From Saccharum officinarum (Eukaryota; Streptophyta; Magnoliopsida; Poales; Poaceae), in assembly GCA_020631735.1 (NCBI GenBank), contig CM036159.1, forward strand, positions 22,855,511 to 22,919,510: DNA of 64,000 nucleotides, read 5' to 3'. Positions 10,543 through 21,799 of this stretch are shown one piece after another (within the stretch, counting starts at the first letter, position 1; the number at the start of each line of letters is the position of its first letter). Below the pieces are notes generated by a model. It saw only the letters and a program-made list of their open reading frames with translations, did not search any database and was not told the origin of the DNA. The position numbers and the translations under genes are program-made.

Positions 10543-11503
10543 AAGTCTATGTTGATGATATCATCTTCGGGTCAACAAATGAAGATTATTGCAAAGAATT
10601 TAGTGAATTGATGTCGAAGGAGTTCGAGATGTCAATGATTGGTGAGCTAACATTCTTCCTTGGTTTTCAAGTCAAGCAAATGAGAGAAGGGATTTTTATC
10701 TCTCAAGAAAAGTATACCAAGGATCTTCTCAAAAGATTCAAGATGGAAGAGTGTAAACCAATCAAGACCCCAATGCCATCTAATGGACATCTCGACCTAG
10801 ATAAGGGAGGTAAACCAATTGATCAAACTCTTTACCGTTCTATGATTGGTAGCTTGTTGTACCTTACCGCATCTAGGCCCGATATCATGTTTAGTGTGTG
10901 CATGTGTGCTCGCTTTCAAGCGTGCCCTAAAGAACCTCACCAAAGTGCCGTAAAAAGAATTTTAAGATATCTTAAGTACACCCCAAGCATCGGCCTTTGG
11001 TACCCAAAGGAGCTAGATTCTAACTAGTTGGCTATTCCGATTCGGATTATGCCGGTTGCAAAATTGATAGAAAAAGCACATCCAGAGGGTGCCATTTGCT
11101 TGGAAGGTCCTTAGTATCTTGGTCATCTAAGAAGCAAAATAGTGTGGCTTTGTCCACCGCCGAGGCGGAATACATTGCCGCGGGGGCTTGTTGTGCACAA
11201 ATCTTATACATGAAACAAACCCTCCTAGACTATGGAGTTGTTCTTGAAAAGGTGCCGCTTTTATGTGACAATGAAAGTGCCGTTAAAATTGATAATAATC
11301 CGGTACAACACTCACGCACCAAGCACATTGATATCTGCCACCACTTTCTAAGAGATCATGTTGCTAAAAATGATATATCACTAGAAGGTGTAAGAAGTGA
11401 AAATCAATTAGCGGATATCTTCACTAAACCTTTAGATGAGGCTACCTTTTGTAGGTTGAGAAGTGAACTAAATGTGCTTGACTCTAGTAACTTTAAAAAA
11501 TGA
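10543..11503 (+). pseudogene. Copia-1 pol C-terminal part: RT end and RNase H
   Basis: It opens with YVDDIIFGSTNE (about 10548-10583), the Ty1/copia RT catalytic box. It continues with GELTFFLGFQVKQ and the RNase H part SLLYLTASRPDIMFSVCMCA, then SKKQNSVALSTAEAEYIAAG, LLCDNESAVKI, HIDICHHFLRDHV and QLADIFTKPLD, with stop TGA at 11501-11503. Near 11010-11030 one base is missing (CCA AAG GAG in place of AAG GGA) and a CAA has become TAA. The sequence is truncated upstream by the Ty3 LTR, so it cannot be functional. Confidence 0.93.
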
Positions 11504-13200
11504 GCTTGTGTTGTCTCTTGCATTGCATTATATTATATGTCACGTTTAATTTCCCGCAATGCATCTAGAACTTGTCTAACATGGTTTTGATAACCCTCCT
11601 TTGGAGGAATGAAGAAGCCTAACAGTGGATCAAACTTGACAAGCAACCTAGTCTTCCTTTCTCGCTTTGCATTGCATATGCATGGTTGTTGCATTGTCAT
11701 TTCTTTTCGGTTTAGCTTTGAGTAACCTTTGTGTTCGTCCATGAATAGAGAGAGCATTTGAAGCTCCAAAGGGTTCATAAACTCTATTGCATGGCCATAC
11801 GTTGCTCATCGGGTGTTTTATTGCGTAGTTTCTTAAAAATAATACTAGCCTAAGGCAAAATACTTTGAAAAACTTGAGCGTTTGAGTGAGGTCACTCATA
11901 TCAGGTTCCAATTGGTGTTTATTTGAGTCTCTTTGAATTGGAACTTGATTGGGAGAAGTCGCGTCGAAGATCGGATTGAAGAAAGGCGTTAAACAACGAC
12001 CGGACGCTGGACCGGACGCTGCACCGGACGCGTCGTTGCTGACCACCGCGTCCGGTCCTGGTGTTCACCAGCGCGTTCGGTCATTCCTGAAGAATTTCTT
12101 TGAGATCTCTAACTGGACGCTGCATCGGACGCGCAGTTGCTGACCACCGCGTCCGGTCCCGGCCACCACCACCGCGTCCGGTCATCCGCTTTAGTTTTCT
12201 AGGAAATCCATGACCGGACTTTGTCCGCGTCTGATCATGCCTAATCGGACGCGTCCGGTCATTCCAGGAGCTTACTGGACTATGACCGGACGCTGCCTCC
12301 ACCGCGTCCGGTCATGCGACCACCGCGTCCGGTCATCACGCGAAAAGCGGATCTCACCCTTTTTAACCGTACGTTCGGATCTCGTTCGTCTTCTTTTCCG
12401 TCTCAATCCACCGCCCATACCCTAGCCGACCTCGCCGAGATCCCAAGAGCCGCCTTCTCATCGAGCCGCCGCGCCACCGCATCCGCAGTCGCGCCGTGCC
12501 TCCGCGCCCACGCCCGAGCGCCGCCTCCTCGCCACCGCAGCCGCGCCGTGCCTCCACGCCCGCGCTCGCAGCCCCACACGCCACCGCACCGCCGCCGCGC
12601 GCCCGTGCTCACTGCCCGCGCCGCCGCCGCCGTAGCGTGTCCGAGCTTGCTACCTGAGCACGCGTGCCTCTGTAGCTGAGCCGCCATAGCCGAGCAGCCC
12701 CACGCGCCAGAGACCTAACCCTAACCCTAGTCGTGTTTTCACGAGTTTTCGTCTCCGCGAACGTCTCCGTCTCTGCAAGGTGACGTCTTTGCCTTGGATT
12801 AGGGTTTGCCATTGATTTTCCGGTGAATTACTAATACAATCTTTGATCTCTTCGGTACTCCAGGGTTTCGATCATCGTTTCCGGGTAACCCTAGCGCGTC
12901 GAGATCATCTTCCGTTCATCAAAACTTCGCTCATCCGAGGTAGCTATCGCGATCCTTTCACATCTCATCTAATATGCTTGCTTTCATTAGGATTTTACTC
13001 ATCTATTAGAAAATATATGCTGCTTATAGTAGATCCATCTATTCTATCGTTTCAGTTTGTCCTATCGGTGCTGTGTGTGTCAGGTGATCAGTTGTGAATC
13101 CGAGGCCAAGCCTGCGGATACAGATTGAGGCCAAGCCTCACGAGTGTCAGTTCATCATCTGTTACTATCCAGATTTTCTCAGATACAGCAGTTTGTCAGT
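11504..13200 (+). other. Copia-1 internal linker between pol and the 3' ORF
   Basis: This is 1.7 kb without a supported gene. It contains the CCGGACGC/GCGTCCGG array (11998-12335), then a GC-rich stretch of C-rich codon-like sequence (about 12400-12720) and a pyrimidine-rich leader before the ATG at 13201. The same layout recurs in copia-2 (47803-49477). The GC-rich open frames on both strands are probably by-products of composition. Confidence 0.6.
11998..12335. repeat. Palindromic CCGGACGC/GCGTCCGG array, copia-1 internal
   Basis: There are about a dozen irregularly spaced copies of GACCGGACGC or its complement GCGTCCGGTC, most followed by CACCACCGCGTCCGGTC. Inverted neighbours can pair as ACCGGACGCGTCCGGT. 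A second array of the same unit lies in the LTR of the same element (16448-16844). Confidence 0.85.
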
Positions 13201-15590
13201 ATGGTTCGCTGCAAGAATACTGGTGGTGCACCTAGTGATGGGAACGAGAGTCCTCCCAGGAGGACAGAGGTAGCTCACGGCAAGTGAGTGAAGATAGCTG
13301 CCAAGAAGAGAAAGAGGACACTCACAGAGGCAGAGGTGGCTCAAGCAGTTGCAAATGCAGCAGAGGCAGCAGAGAGAGGTGGTAGGAGTAGTGGTATACG
13401 TATTGGCGAGAGTCGCTTTCACCTTGAAGGTCGATAGCTCGGTACTGAGGCTACCGAAGAGACAGTGGATGCACCTGCAGAGCAGCCTACCAAGGACCCA
13501 GAGGAGACTGAGGAGCAGACAGTTCACTCACCACAGCGTCGTCGCTCAGGACGTACGCGAGCTCAGATGACTCTCAGGCCAGAGGGTCAGCATTGTGGAG
13601 GTCGTCCACCTCACAGGGTTCGAGGTCACCCCCTAGTTGAGCACTTTGACCTCAGGGGAGCTACAGCTAGACAGGTCTAGGCCCTCAGGTTCATTGAGGT
13701 CACTCGGTGGTTCCCACCTCAGCGGGATCCCCGGGCTTCAGAGGATTTCTATACTCCTCTGCACGAGGACTTCTATAGAGCCTATGTCGATAGAGGGATT
13801 ACTTTCAGACCTCAGAGAGTCTGTCGACTGGAGGCCTTAGTTGAGGTGGTTGGTGAGCAGCTTTGTCCACATCTGTCCTTTCTACCTGGATTATCAGATC
13901 TTCTTGGACGGACTGGAGCATACTGCGGGACCTGGGTCAGAGAGTTCTATTCTTCACTTTGGATTGACCTAGCACATGAGTTTATACATTTTGCATTCAG
14001 AGGTTGTGACCGCAGACTGTACAGCACCAGGGTTCGAGAGATCCTCAGACTCCCAACTTCAGAGACAAAGATACATCAGCTGTGTTTTGGATAGACTGCA
14101 CCTCTAAGACGCCCTCATGGCGGGACGGTGCCCCCTACAGATATGATCAGACCCTGTTTCCGTGAGCCTTTTGGCGAGGGGTCTCGACGTACACCTGCCA
14201 GCTTGACTCCCCTAGCCAGAGTCCTTGATGCTATTGTGAGGAGGACACTACTTCTGAGGCTGGGATACAGAGAGGGACTGACCCGTATGCAGTTATGGGT
14301 AGTACATCACCTCATCTCACAGACACCGTTCGATCTTTGGGATCTGATTCTATGTGAGATGGAGGATACCTTGGCAGAGGGATTCAAGGGTCACAGGCAG
14401 CTTCCTTATGCACATTGGATATGCTTTATTATTAGATCTGCGTGTGACCTACCTGCAGAGATTTGAGCAGAGATTTCTGATACCACTACTACTTTTCCAG
14501 AGTATGATATCCGACAGTTGTGGGCATCAGTTACCAGAGAGCAGGCACCTGGCCCAGGACAGCGTTAGAGGCCAGAGGTACTAGAGACAGCTGCTGAGCA
14601 GGACGAGACCGTTGAGGGTCTTGCTGAGGCAGAGCTAGCAGATCTTGATGCTCAGCCAGCTGATCCAGTCGAGGACGTTGCTACTGACAGCACGGATGAG
14701 GATTACCAGCCCATCCCCCGGTACCGCTCTCCTTGACCTCACGACCATGAGGCCGGTGGTTCAGGCTCAGCCTTCCGCTCTGACCCAGCCATGGTGGCTA
14801 TTCTTGAGAGGCTGACCTAGGCCCAGGAGAGACAGGAGATTTAGATGCAGAGACAGGCTCAGGACACAACTGCCGCATTTGCTCAGATTCACGCTCGTCA
14901 GGATGAGTTCCAGAGACAGCAGTTTGAGATGCAGAGGCAGCAGGCAGCCACCCAGCAGTAGTACCTAGAGCTCCTGCGACACCTTATCACTGTTGGGGTA
15001 CCTCCACCACCATCTGTCCTGACTCCAGCACTACAGTCTAGTGGACCTCAGAGTCAAGGACAGCCGAGCTTTTAGTTCACCTCACCCAGCAGCAGGTGCC
15101 TCAGACATTTCAGTCCCCGAGCTATACTCCTATACAGACGGGGTTTACTCCACCAGCTCAGCCGAGACCTCATCTCCTCTCAGGCCCTCCTTTCACTAAC
15201 TTGAGTGCCACCTACAGTGAGCTGACTGGACAGCCGACACCCTCGTACACCACCTTTATGACCACTTCAGGGATGTCAGCTTCAGAGCTTGCTTTTCCTC
15301 CAGTGTCAGGGGCCGAGACTACAGAGACTTTGCCTTCGTCAGTAGCATCAATAGATCCTCCTACTCTTGGTGTCTTTCAGGCTTAGGCGACAGTGACTGC
15401 TCCTATAGTTGCTACTACACCTTCAGTTGCTGCACCTGCTCTACAGACCCAGACCGCTTCACTGCCACGTCCTTCTTCAGAGGGTTAGCCTGACAGTTTA
15501 GAGTCTGAGGAGGATACTTCGTAGTTCGTGATCACTCCACGCTCCTCGACACCCGACACGACAGCTTCTGTTCCCCCGTCAGATCCTTAG
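13201..15590 (+). pseudogene. Copia-1 extra 3' ORF (env-position ORF), broken
   Basis: This is the ORF after pol that is typical of SIRE-type elements. ATG at 13201 gives MVRCKNTGGAP, followed by a basic region (AAKKRKRTLTEAEVAQAV). The central domain runs FYTPLHEDFYRAYVDRG, LSDLLGRTGAYCGTWVREFY, WIDLAHEFIHFAF, VPPTDMIRPCFREPFGEG, LGYREGLTRMQLWVVHHL and EGFKGHRQLPYAHWICFII. It resembles the putative plant transposon protein domain annotated in grass genomes. A Q-rich segment and a proline/serine/threonine-rich tail follow. One frame stays readable from 13201 to about 14800, interrupted only by point stops. The end near 15588 is in another frame. No signal peptide or obvious transmembrane helix is seen, so an envelope role is not supported by this sequence. 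Confidence 0.8.
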
Positions 15591-16007
15591 TTTTCTTTTT
15601 GGCGTTTGATGCCAAAGGGGGGAGAGCGTAGATTTAGGGGGAGTGTTGATAGAGAGTTTTGTTTTTCCATGTGTGCTACATTCATGCATTATGTTTATTT
15701 TTCTCATCCTGCATTGTGTGACTATGAGTTTGTGAGACTTTATTTTATATTATATCACTTATTTGTGTTTAGCTCATAAGGTTATGCTTCCGTGCCTTAC
15801 TCTGATTTCATATGAGCTATGTTTTATGTGTACTAACTCTTCATGTTTTATCTTATGAGTACACTCAGTTGGCTTGGAACACATAAGCAAATTCTAACCC
15901 CTTGTGCTTACAACTTTTTACTTATGTGAACCAAGCATGATCGAAAACCTCAACTCTTATATCTTCTGAATCTAAGTGTTGTCATCAATCACCAAAAAGG
16001 GGGAGAT
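15591..16007 (+). other. Copia-1 3' untranslated region with polypurine tract
   Basis: This non-coding stretch ends in the polypurine tract AAAAAGGGGGAGAT (15994-16007) directly before the LTR. The tract primes plus-strand synthesis. A G-rich AAGGGGGGAGAG motif at 15616-15628 resembles a second upstream purine tract. The same pair occurs in copia-2 near 51956 and 52357-52369. Confidence 0.8.
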
Positions 16008-16447
16008 TGAAAGCATCTAGGCCCCGGTGATTGTTTCGGCAATTGATGACAACGCATTATTACAATAACTAACGTGTGTTTTGCAGAAACGTTGGCAAGT
16101 TAGGTCATGGAGTTGATAACTGCTTTGGGCACTATGGTATTCATGTCCCTTGATGGAAATCGTTTTGGTTTTCAAAGGATCAACGACAAGATTAAGGACG
16201 GTTAGTTTCGGATGTCAAGGTGTTGAGTTACATCCGGAATAGTCGTTAGGATCTTTGTTTCTTCCTTTGACCGTATTATAAAGGGGGGCATGAGCGAGTA
16301 GCTTGACCTAGGTGAGTCTTTTGTTTAGGTGTGGTGCACACTTGTCAAACTTAGCACTAGGTAGCTCTAGAAAAGCTTAAAGTTCAGTTGGAAGCAACTT
16401 GGTTCAAGTTGTGTCACGTTTAGAAGTCGTTTGAGCAGTTTACCCTT

Positions 16448-16844
16448 GACCGGACGTGGTTTTTGTCTTGACCGGACGCGTCCGGTCAGTACTAACAAGT
16501 CACTGCGTCGTTAACTGATTGACCGGACGTGGTCCTTGAGAGGACTGGACGCGGTGGTCAGTCTGACACGTGTTTCAGAGGGTAAAGGTGTAATCGGACG
16601 TGACTGTGAAGTGATCGGACACGTCCGGTCACGTTCTAGTAAGGTCCTAAGCTGACCTGACGCGTCCGGTCATCTATGATCGGACGCGGTCGAGCGTCAG
16701 GTCAGTTTCCAGTAAGTTTCTTGCATGATCGGACGCGTCCGGTCATCCCTGACCGGCGCGTCTGGTCACTCAGCGCTGACTTTCGGTTTTCGACCGTTAC
16801 ACACGACCGGCGCGTCCGGTCACGTCGACCAGCGCGTCCGGTCA
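16448..16844. repeat. Palindromic CCGGACGC array in copia-1 LTR
   Basis: Repeated TGACCGGACGC and GCGTCCGGTCA units lie upstream of the LTR TATA box, several of them back to back. The flanking base pair (GACC...GGTC) is the same as in the internal array of this copy, whereas both arrays of copia-2 are richer in CACC...GGTG. Confidence 0.85.
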
Positions 16845-16895
16845 GTACATGTTTTGCTGATTTGGCAGGTAACGGTTGGATTTGTCTGAGGGGTG

Positions 16896-16903
16896 TATAA
16901 ATA
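16896..16903 (+). promoter_or_regulatory. LTR TATA box (copia-1)
   Basis: TATAAATA lies in the context GGGGTGTATAAATACACCCCC, about 50 bp after the palindromic array. The same box sits at the same place in copia-2 (53234-53241). It is inferred to be the retrotransposon promoter. Confidence 0.7.
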
Positions 16904-17603
16904 CACCCCCTCCACCTCTTTTAGAGCTCTCTTGCTCATTTGTTCAGCTGAGAAATACCTTTGGAGTGCAAGGGAGTGCAAGAGCTCTAGTGAGGATAGT
17001 GATTTGAGAATCAAAGGTTGAGATTCCTCACTAGTGACAAGAGTATAGCAAGTATGCATCCATCTTCTCATTAGGCTTGTTGTGGTCAAGTGAGAGTTCT
17101 AGCTTGTTACTCTTGGTGATCGCCATCACCTAGACGGTTTGATGGTGATTGGGAGTTTGGTGATCATCCGACGAGCTTGTGGGTGACCCAACTCATGTTG
17201 TGAGCGGTTTTAGGTGATTCGCCGTGACGGAGTGTCGAAGAATCAACCCATAGAGAGCACTTGATCCTTGCGTGGATCAAGGGGGAGCTACACCCTTGCG
17301 TGGGTGCTCCAACGAGGACCAGTGGGGAGTGGCGACTCTTCGATACCTCGGCAAAACATCGCCGTGTTCCTAACCCTTACTTTCAAGCATTTACTTTCGT
17401 GTATTACTTTCATTGCTTGTTTACTTTTCTAGAATTGCCATGCTAGTCTAGGATTGGAACTTAGGGTGCAAAACTTTTACCGGTAGAATCACAAGGAACA
17501 CTAGTAGGCACTAGGGGTGAAGTTTGGCTTGTAGGATTTAATTCTTGCAATTAATTTGTAGAAAAGTCCAATTCACCCCCTCTTAGGCATCTTGATCCTT
17601 TCA

Positions 17604-18659
17604 CACTATTCTTGAAGATTTTGCATCAAGAAATGCTGAAGACGCTTTTTAAAAGCATTAAAGCTCTATAGATTTATTTGAGGTAACCACAATAGTTGTT
17701 ACTTTACCATTCTTCTAGCTTTTTTAATGTACAATCATTTTTATGAACTAAATATATGTTACAAGTTATTTCTTATTAATAGTATTATATACTTTATTAA
17801 TTATCATATTAAAATATTAGATTGCCAGATCTTAGTGTCTTACTTGTCTAAAGACCCTTAAAATGATTGAGACGGACCTGCCGATGGCCCGCAGAAAGTG
17901 TTTGAGAACCACCGTATCGTCTTCACCATCGGCACCTCCATGGCCTCCGTCCTCACTGCTTGGGCTGGTACGCTCCTCCCTGCTCTGGCAGATCAGCTGT
18001 TGCTCTAGATTTCAGTATTGGTTATGGTCCGGTCATTCGGTGGGTGATGTGTGAAAAATCAACGGTCTAGAGGTTCAGGATGAATTTTCTCACTCACTAT
18101 AGGTTAATCTTGTTGGATTGTTTCTGTGCAGGGGATGGTGAGACCATGGAAGAAATTGAAAAATGGCTGTTTTAGTGAAAGAGTCAAACGAGGGGTCGCT
18201 CTACGCGAAGTTTGATAGGGCTGAGAATGCCGGTAGGAGATGCAGCATGGGCTCTGGAATGGTTACATGAGCAGCTCTGTGTCCATCGGTGGTTTCCCTG
18301 GGTTCGGTGACAGTAGCAGCTCTGGGTATGGGTGGTTTTGCTCCATTTGAAGACAGGAGCAGGGGATCCCCTTGATTTTTCCTCCCATTTTGTGGTGGGA
18401 TCCTGGGCGTTGGTCGCGAGGATAAATGCTGATTTTCTATGTGCTACTCCGAGCTTAAATTGAACTTGGAATATTTGAAGTTATCTATCGGCTACATTCA
18501 ATTCTTGCCTTTTCAATTCTATGTTCTTTTGAACCATGACGCAATTTCCTTTTTCTTCCTTTTTCTCTGTTTTGGGAATTTGGGTGCAGGATCCTGTTAG
18601 AAGTGTTGCAACTGACTCTTGTATTCGTTTGACATTCACAGACAATGATAGAGACCATG
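17604..18659. other. Anonymous intergenic sequence
   Basis: This follows the copia-1 LTR directly and should be the element's insertion flank. I see no ORF with a recognisable domain and no clear TIRs. A short GC-rich patch lies at 17870-18000. Confidence 0.4.
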
Positions 18660-18900
18660 GGGTGTGTTCACTTTCCATGCAAACCCAAAATATTTTCTCT
18701 TCCACCCACCACATCGAATCTTTGGACGCATACATGGAGTATTAAATATAGGTAAAAAAATAATTAGTTGCATAGGTTGTCTGTAAATATCGAGACGAAT
18801 CTTTTGAGCCTAATTACTTCATGGTTGGATAATATTTGTCAAATAAAAACGAAAATGCTACAGTAACTTTTCACCTGCTTTTCACCAACTAAACACACCC
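18660..18900. mobile_element. MITE, 3-bp TSD grass family (241 bp)
   Basis: The termini GGGTGTGTTCA and CAACTAAACACACCC are an imperfect inverted repeat. The body carries the family-typical ATCGAGACGAATCTTTTGAG and ATGCTACAGTA stretches also seen in the copies at 40073 and 42936. Flanking triplets are ATG and ATA, a TSD with one mismatch. Confidence 0.72.
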
Positions 18901-20506
18901 ATACGAGTGTAAGACCTATTCTATTTTTTTATCACTTTACATAAGGTTTATGCAAGCAATATCTTAAGCATTTTCCTCATCATTTATTTGACAGGACTTT
19001 TACATATTCACACTTTAATGCTTCCAATCATTAAGATCAACTTAAGGTAACGAGTGATGTTTTACTCCTTTCATTGGACAGCTTGTATTGCTCTGCTTGG
19101 TTTGTGATAGTAAGATTTCTTTTTGCCTCTGTTGACCAATGTTTTCAAGTTGGGTGCAAGAAGTTCAGAAGCAGCAGCTAGGTGGATCAGGTGCTGAATG
19201 GAGTCTGCCTTAAAGGTTGGGAGTTTTGCTTATTTTGTTGTCCCACTCTGCTATCATTATGTTCAATAATAAAGCACTCACATGTTTTCCATTATGTTAG
19301 CAGTCCTTAGAAAGGACGAGATCATTGTTACATGTTCACAAAATCACACAGAAGATGGCAGGCTTTCATGTACCTGCGGGTCACACTTTGTTTTGTAATT
19401 TATTCAGCAGATGAACTAGAAGCAATGTTGACGGTGGGGGCGCCTGAGGCTCAACGGAGACGGCGTGGTTGGGGCACAGGGACCGGGGCGACATGAAGGC
19501 CTGTTGCCTTGATCAGGACCTTGCGTGCTGGTGGAGCTCCATGTGGTTGGGGTTGGGTGGGGGGGGGGGGCGCGGTCGGCGTGGTCATTTGGGTGGGGCG
19601 GGCGGGTGAGGTGCAGGCGCGGAGGCCGCTGTGCGCGGGCGGGGTTGCAGACGTGACCGCTCGCGCGCACAAGGGCAGCAGCAGCTCAACATTATCTGTT
19701 GGGATGAGTAAGAGAAAGGTTGAGGAGGGGCTGACAAGCGGGGCCCACCGGGTCGAGAGAGGAAGAGGGAAGAGAGTGGGAGGCCGATGGGCGTGTCGCG
19801 GGCGTGGTTGGGAACAAACATGCGGAAGGGAGACGTGGGGAGGTCGTGGCCCAAGCCGTGGGGACGGAGGGAGTAGGCCGCAATTGGCCTTCGGTCTAGG
19901 GAGGGAGGAGACCAGTGATTGGCTTCGCCCACGCGTGGAGAGGGAGAGGGGGTGAGGTGGGAGCAGGCCGCAGGATAGATTCGGCCCAAGAGGAGGTTGA
20001 GGCTTAGTCAAGCATTAGGGACAGATTTAGTCGAAGAGCTGTTAGGTTTGGGCTAGCATTATAGAGAGATTTAGCCAAATGCGTAGAAAATGTAATTCTT
20101 TGATATTTACCATAGCGTTAGCATGGGCATACTACATAGGAAATTAATAACTTAACTTATTATCTGCCATGAGCAACTATCAACTTCGATGAGGATGGAA
20201 TTCTTGGTAGACATTTTGAAGAGCCATGCAAATGAATATTTTGGTAGCTTCCCTGAAGATCTCCAAGTCATGTTTAGGGACTTAGGCAGAATGTGACTTA
20301 GATGGTTAATGCGAGAAAATAACTTTATTATGCCTTTCTTATGCAAAAGTGTTTCCCGGATTGTATACATGCTTAAATACAATTGTGTAAAAGCTCAACT
20401 ATGGAAAAAAAAATCGTTGTTTGGTTGTTTTATGTGCATCTTCAAGATAAAACCGTAGCGCTAGCATGGGCATTATACTAGTCTTAGCTAAAAACAGCAC
20501 CGTTAA
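18901..20506. other. Intergenic DNA with GC-rich block
   Basis: AT-rich sequence to about 19400, then a GC-rich block (19430-19990) containing a G homopolymer run near 19560-19570. Overlapping open frames in this block on both strands have no domain and look compositional. Two copies of the phrase GCGCTAGCATGGGCAT-like sequence (about 20115 and 20456) suggest a small duplication. Confidence 0.4.
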
Positions 20507-21311
20507 TTAATGAGTGCGGTAAGTGATGATGATTAGCATATTTGGAAGCATGACATATCAGGTTTTCTCTCGTCCAAGACGGCATACAAGGCATTCTTTT
20601 ATGGGTCTATTCCGTTTGAACCATAGCTTCGTCTCTGGAAATCTTGGGCACCAGCAAAATGTAAGATGTTCCTCTGGCTTGCCATAAAAAATAAATGTTG
20701 GACAGCTGATTGGCTAACAAAGAGGGGGCTTCCTCATCCAAATAAATGTATACTCTGTGACCAAGAAGAAAAAACTATCCAGCATATTCTTACAACTTGT
20801 GTGTTTGCAAGACAATTTTGGCATAGTATGCTCTCTCCACTTAATTTGCAGCAGCCGGTACCTAATAGAAGGAACACAGCTTTGCCACTTGGTGGAGGAA
20901 AATCACTAAAAGAGTTGGTAAATAACACAGGAAAAGAGTAAACTCTCTCATCATTTTAGGGGGTTTGGATCTTATGGAAGCATTGAAATGCCGTGTGTTT
21001 GACGGAGATTCGCCAAGTGTCTCAACCTCTATGAGAAACTTGCAGCTGGAGGGTCATCTCTGGGTTCTGGCTGGGGCAAGAAACCTCCAGAACCTAGAAC
21101 TCGGGCGTCTTGGGTTATAGGTCCAGTACATTTGCATAGTCGGGTCAATTATTTGTAATCTTAGAAAAGTTGTTTTCTGGTTTGTTTTGTTTTACCCCCT
21201 CTTACCTTGGTCCTAGTAAGAGGGTTTTTGTATGGACCACTCTCTTTCCCTATAATACAAAGATACACAACTCTCCCGCGTGTTTGACAAAAAAAAATTA
21301 ATGAGTGTGGT
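20507..21311 (+). mobile_element. 5'-truncated LINE with target-site duplication
   Basis: The insertion 20521-21297 is bounded by TTAATGAGTGCGGT (20507-20520) and TTAATGAGTGTGGT (21298-21311), a 14-bp TSD with one C/T difference. It ends in a short A run at 21289-21297. The body encodes the end of a LINE ORF2: WKSWAPAKCKMFLWLAIKN, then CWTADWLTKRG and CILCDQEEKTIQHILTTCVF. This is the zinc-binding segment that follows plant LINE reverse transcriptases. Stops at about 20622 and 20939 make it dead on arrival or decayed. This is a typical L1-type insertion by target-primed reverse transcription. Confidence 0.87.
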
Positions 21312-21540
21312 GGCTGATCAAACATGTCTAATGTTGAGAATGATAGCATTGGTTGATCAAACCTGTTTAATATTGAGATGGCTTACATTATGTACGACTG
21401 GGGGGGTTAAAATAAGACGACTCTGTAGATGATATTCGATCAGCGTTTAAAAGGTGGACTTTTGTTTCTTAATAATCGCAAAATGGATATTTCCACTCCA
21501 ACCCCGTGATTGATTATATGCGAGTAGCGGGCATAGTAGA

Positions 21541-21799
21541 GAGCGTCCACGAAACAATACAATTCTCGGATTTCAAGGAGTCAAACATTCTGAACTTTGA
21601 CTGTATTTATATAAAAAAAATACAAACGTTTTCGATACAAAATAAGTACTATTAGATTAGTTATAGAACATATTTTTATAATAAATTTATTTAGAGATAC
21701 AAATGCTAATATTATTATTTACTGTAAATTTTATTAAATTTGATCTCAATTGACCGGTACAGATGCTATAATCGTATTCTTCCGCGGACGGAGTGAGTA
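21541..21799. mobile_element. Stowaway-like MITE remnant
   Basis: The right end reads CGGACGGAGTGAGTAG, a version of the ACGGAGGGAGTA terminus. The body has the family-typical GTCAAACATTCTGAACTTTGAC and long AT-rich stretches. The left terminus is not clean, so the start is approximate. Confidence 0.5.

Larger units (their letters stand above)
10543..17603 (+). mobile_element. Copia-1: SIRE/Maximus-type Ty1/copia element, 3' half
   Basis: This element starts within the RT catalytic motif, where the Ty3 element is inserted, and runs to the end of its 3' LTR. The order is RT thumb and RNase H (to 11503), GC-rich palindromic array and linker, a large ORF after pol (13201-15590), polypurine tract (15994-16007) and 3' LTR (16008-17603). 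Its 5' half should lie beyond the left edge, on the other side of the Ty3 element. It aligns along its length with copia-2 (from about 46850 to 53946) and has the same orientation. Decay here is dominated by C-to-T nonsense changes such as CAG to TAG. Confidence 0.92.
16008..17603 (+). repeat. Copia-1 3' LTR (1596 bp)
   Basis: It starts TGAAAGCATCTAGGCCCC after the polypurine tract and ends CATCTTGATCCTTTCA, the SIRE/Maximus LTR termini. It carries a palindromic array (16448-16844) upstream of a TATA box (16896-16903). It aligns throughout with the copia-2 LTR (52370-53946). Confidence 0.93.

Noticed and set aside
11998..12335. Regular CCGGACGC repeats looking like a CRISPR array
   Set aside because: Plant nuclear retrotransposon context, unit only about 10 bp, irregular spacing, repeats in both orientations, no cas genes.
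12314..12679. Proline/arginine-rich ORF
   Set aside because: Part of the copia-1 linker; the reverse strand is open as well and the counterpart in copia-2 is not conserved as protein.
13201..15590. Calling the copia 3' ORF an envelope protein
   Set aside because: Only the position suggests it. No signal peptide, membrane helix or fusion motif is visible.
19451..20011. 186-codon minus-strand ORF and 148-codon plus-strand ORF
   Set aside because: Overlapping GC-rich frames on opposite strands with low-complexity proline or glycine/arginine sequence and no domain.
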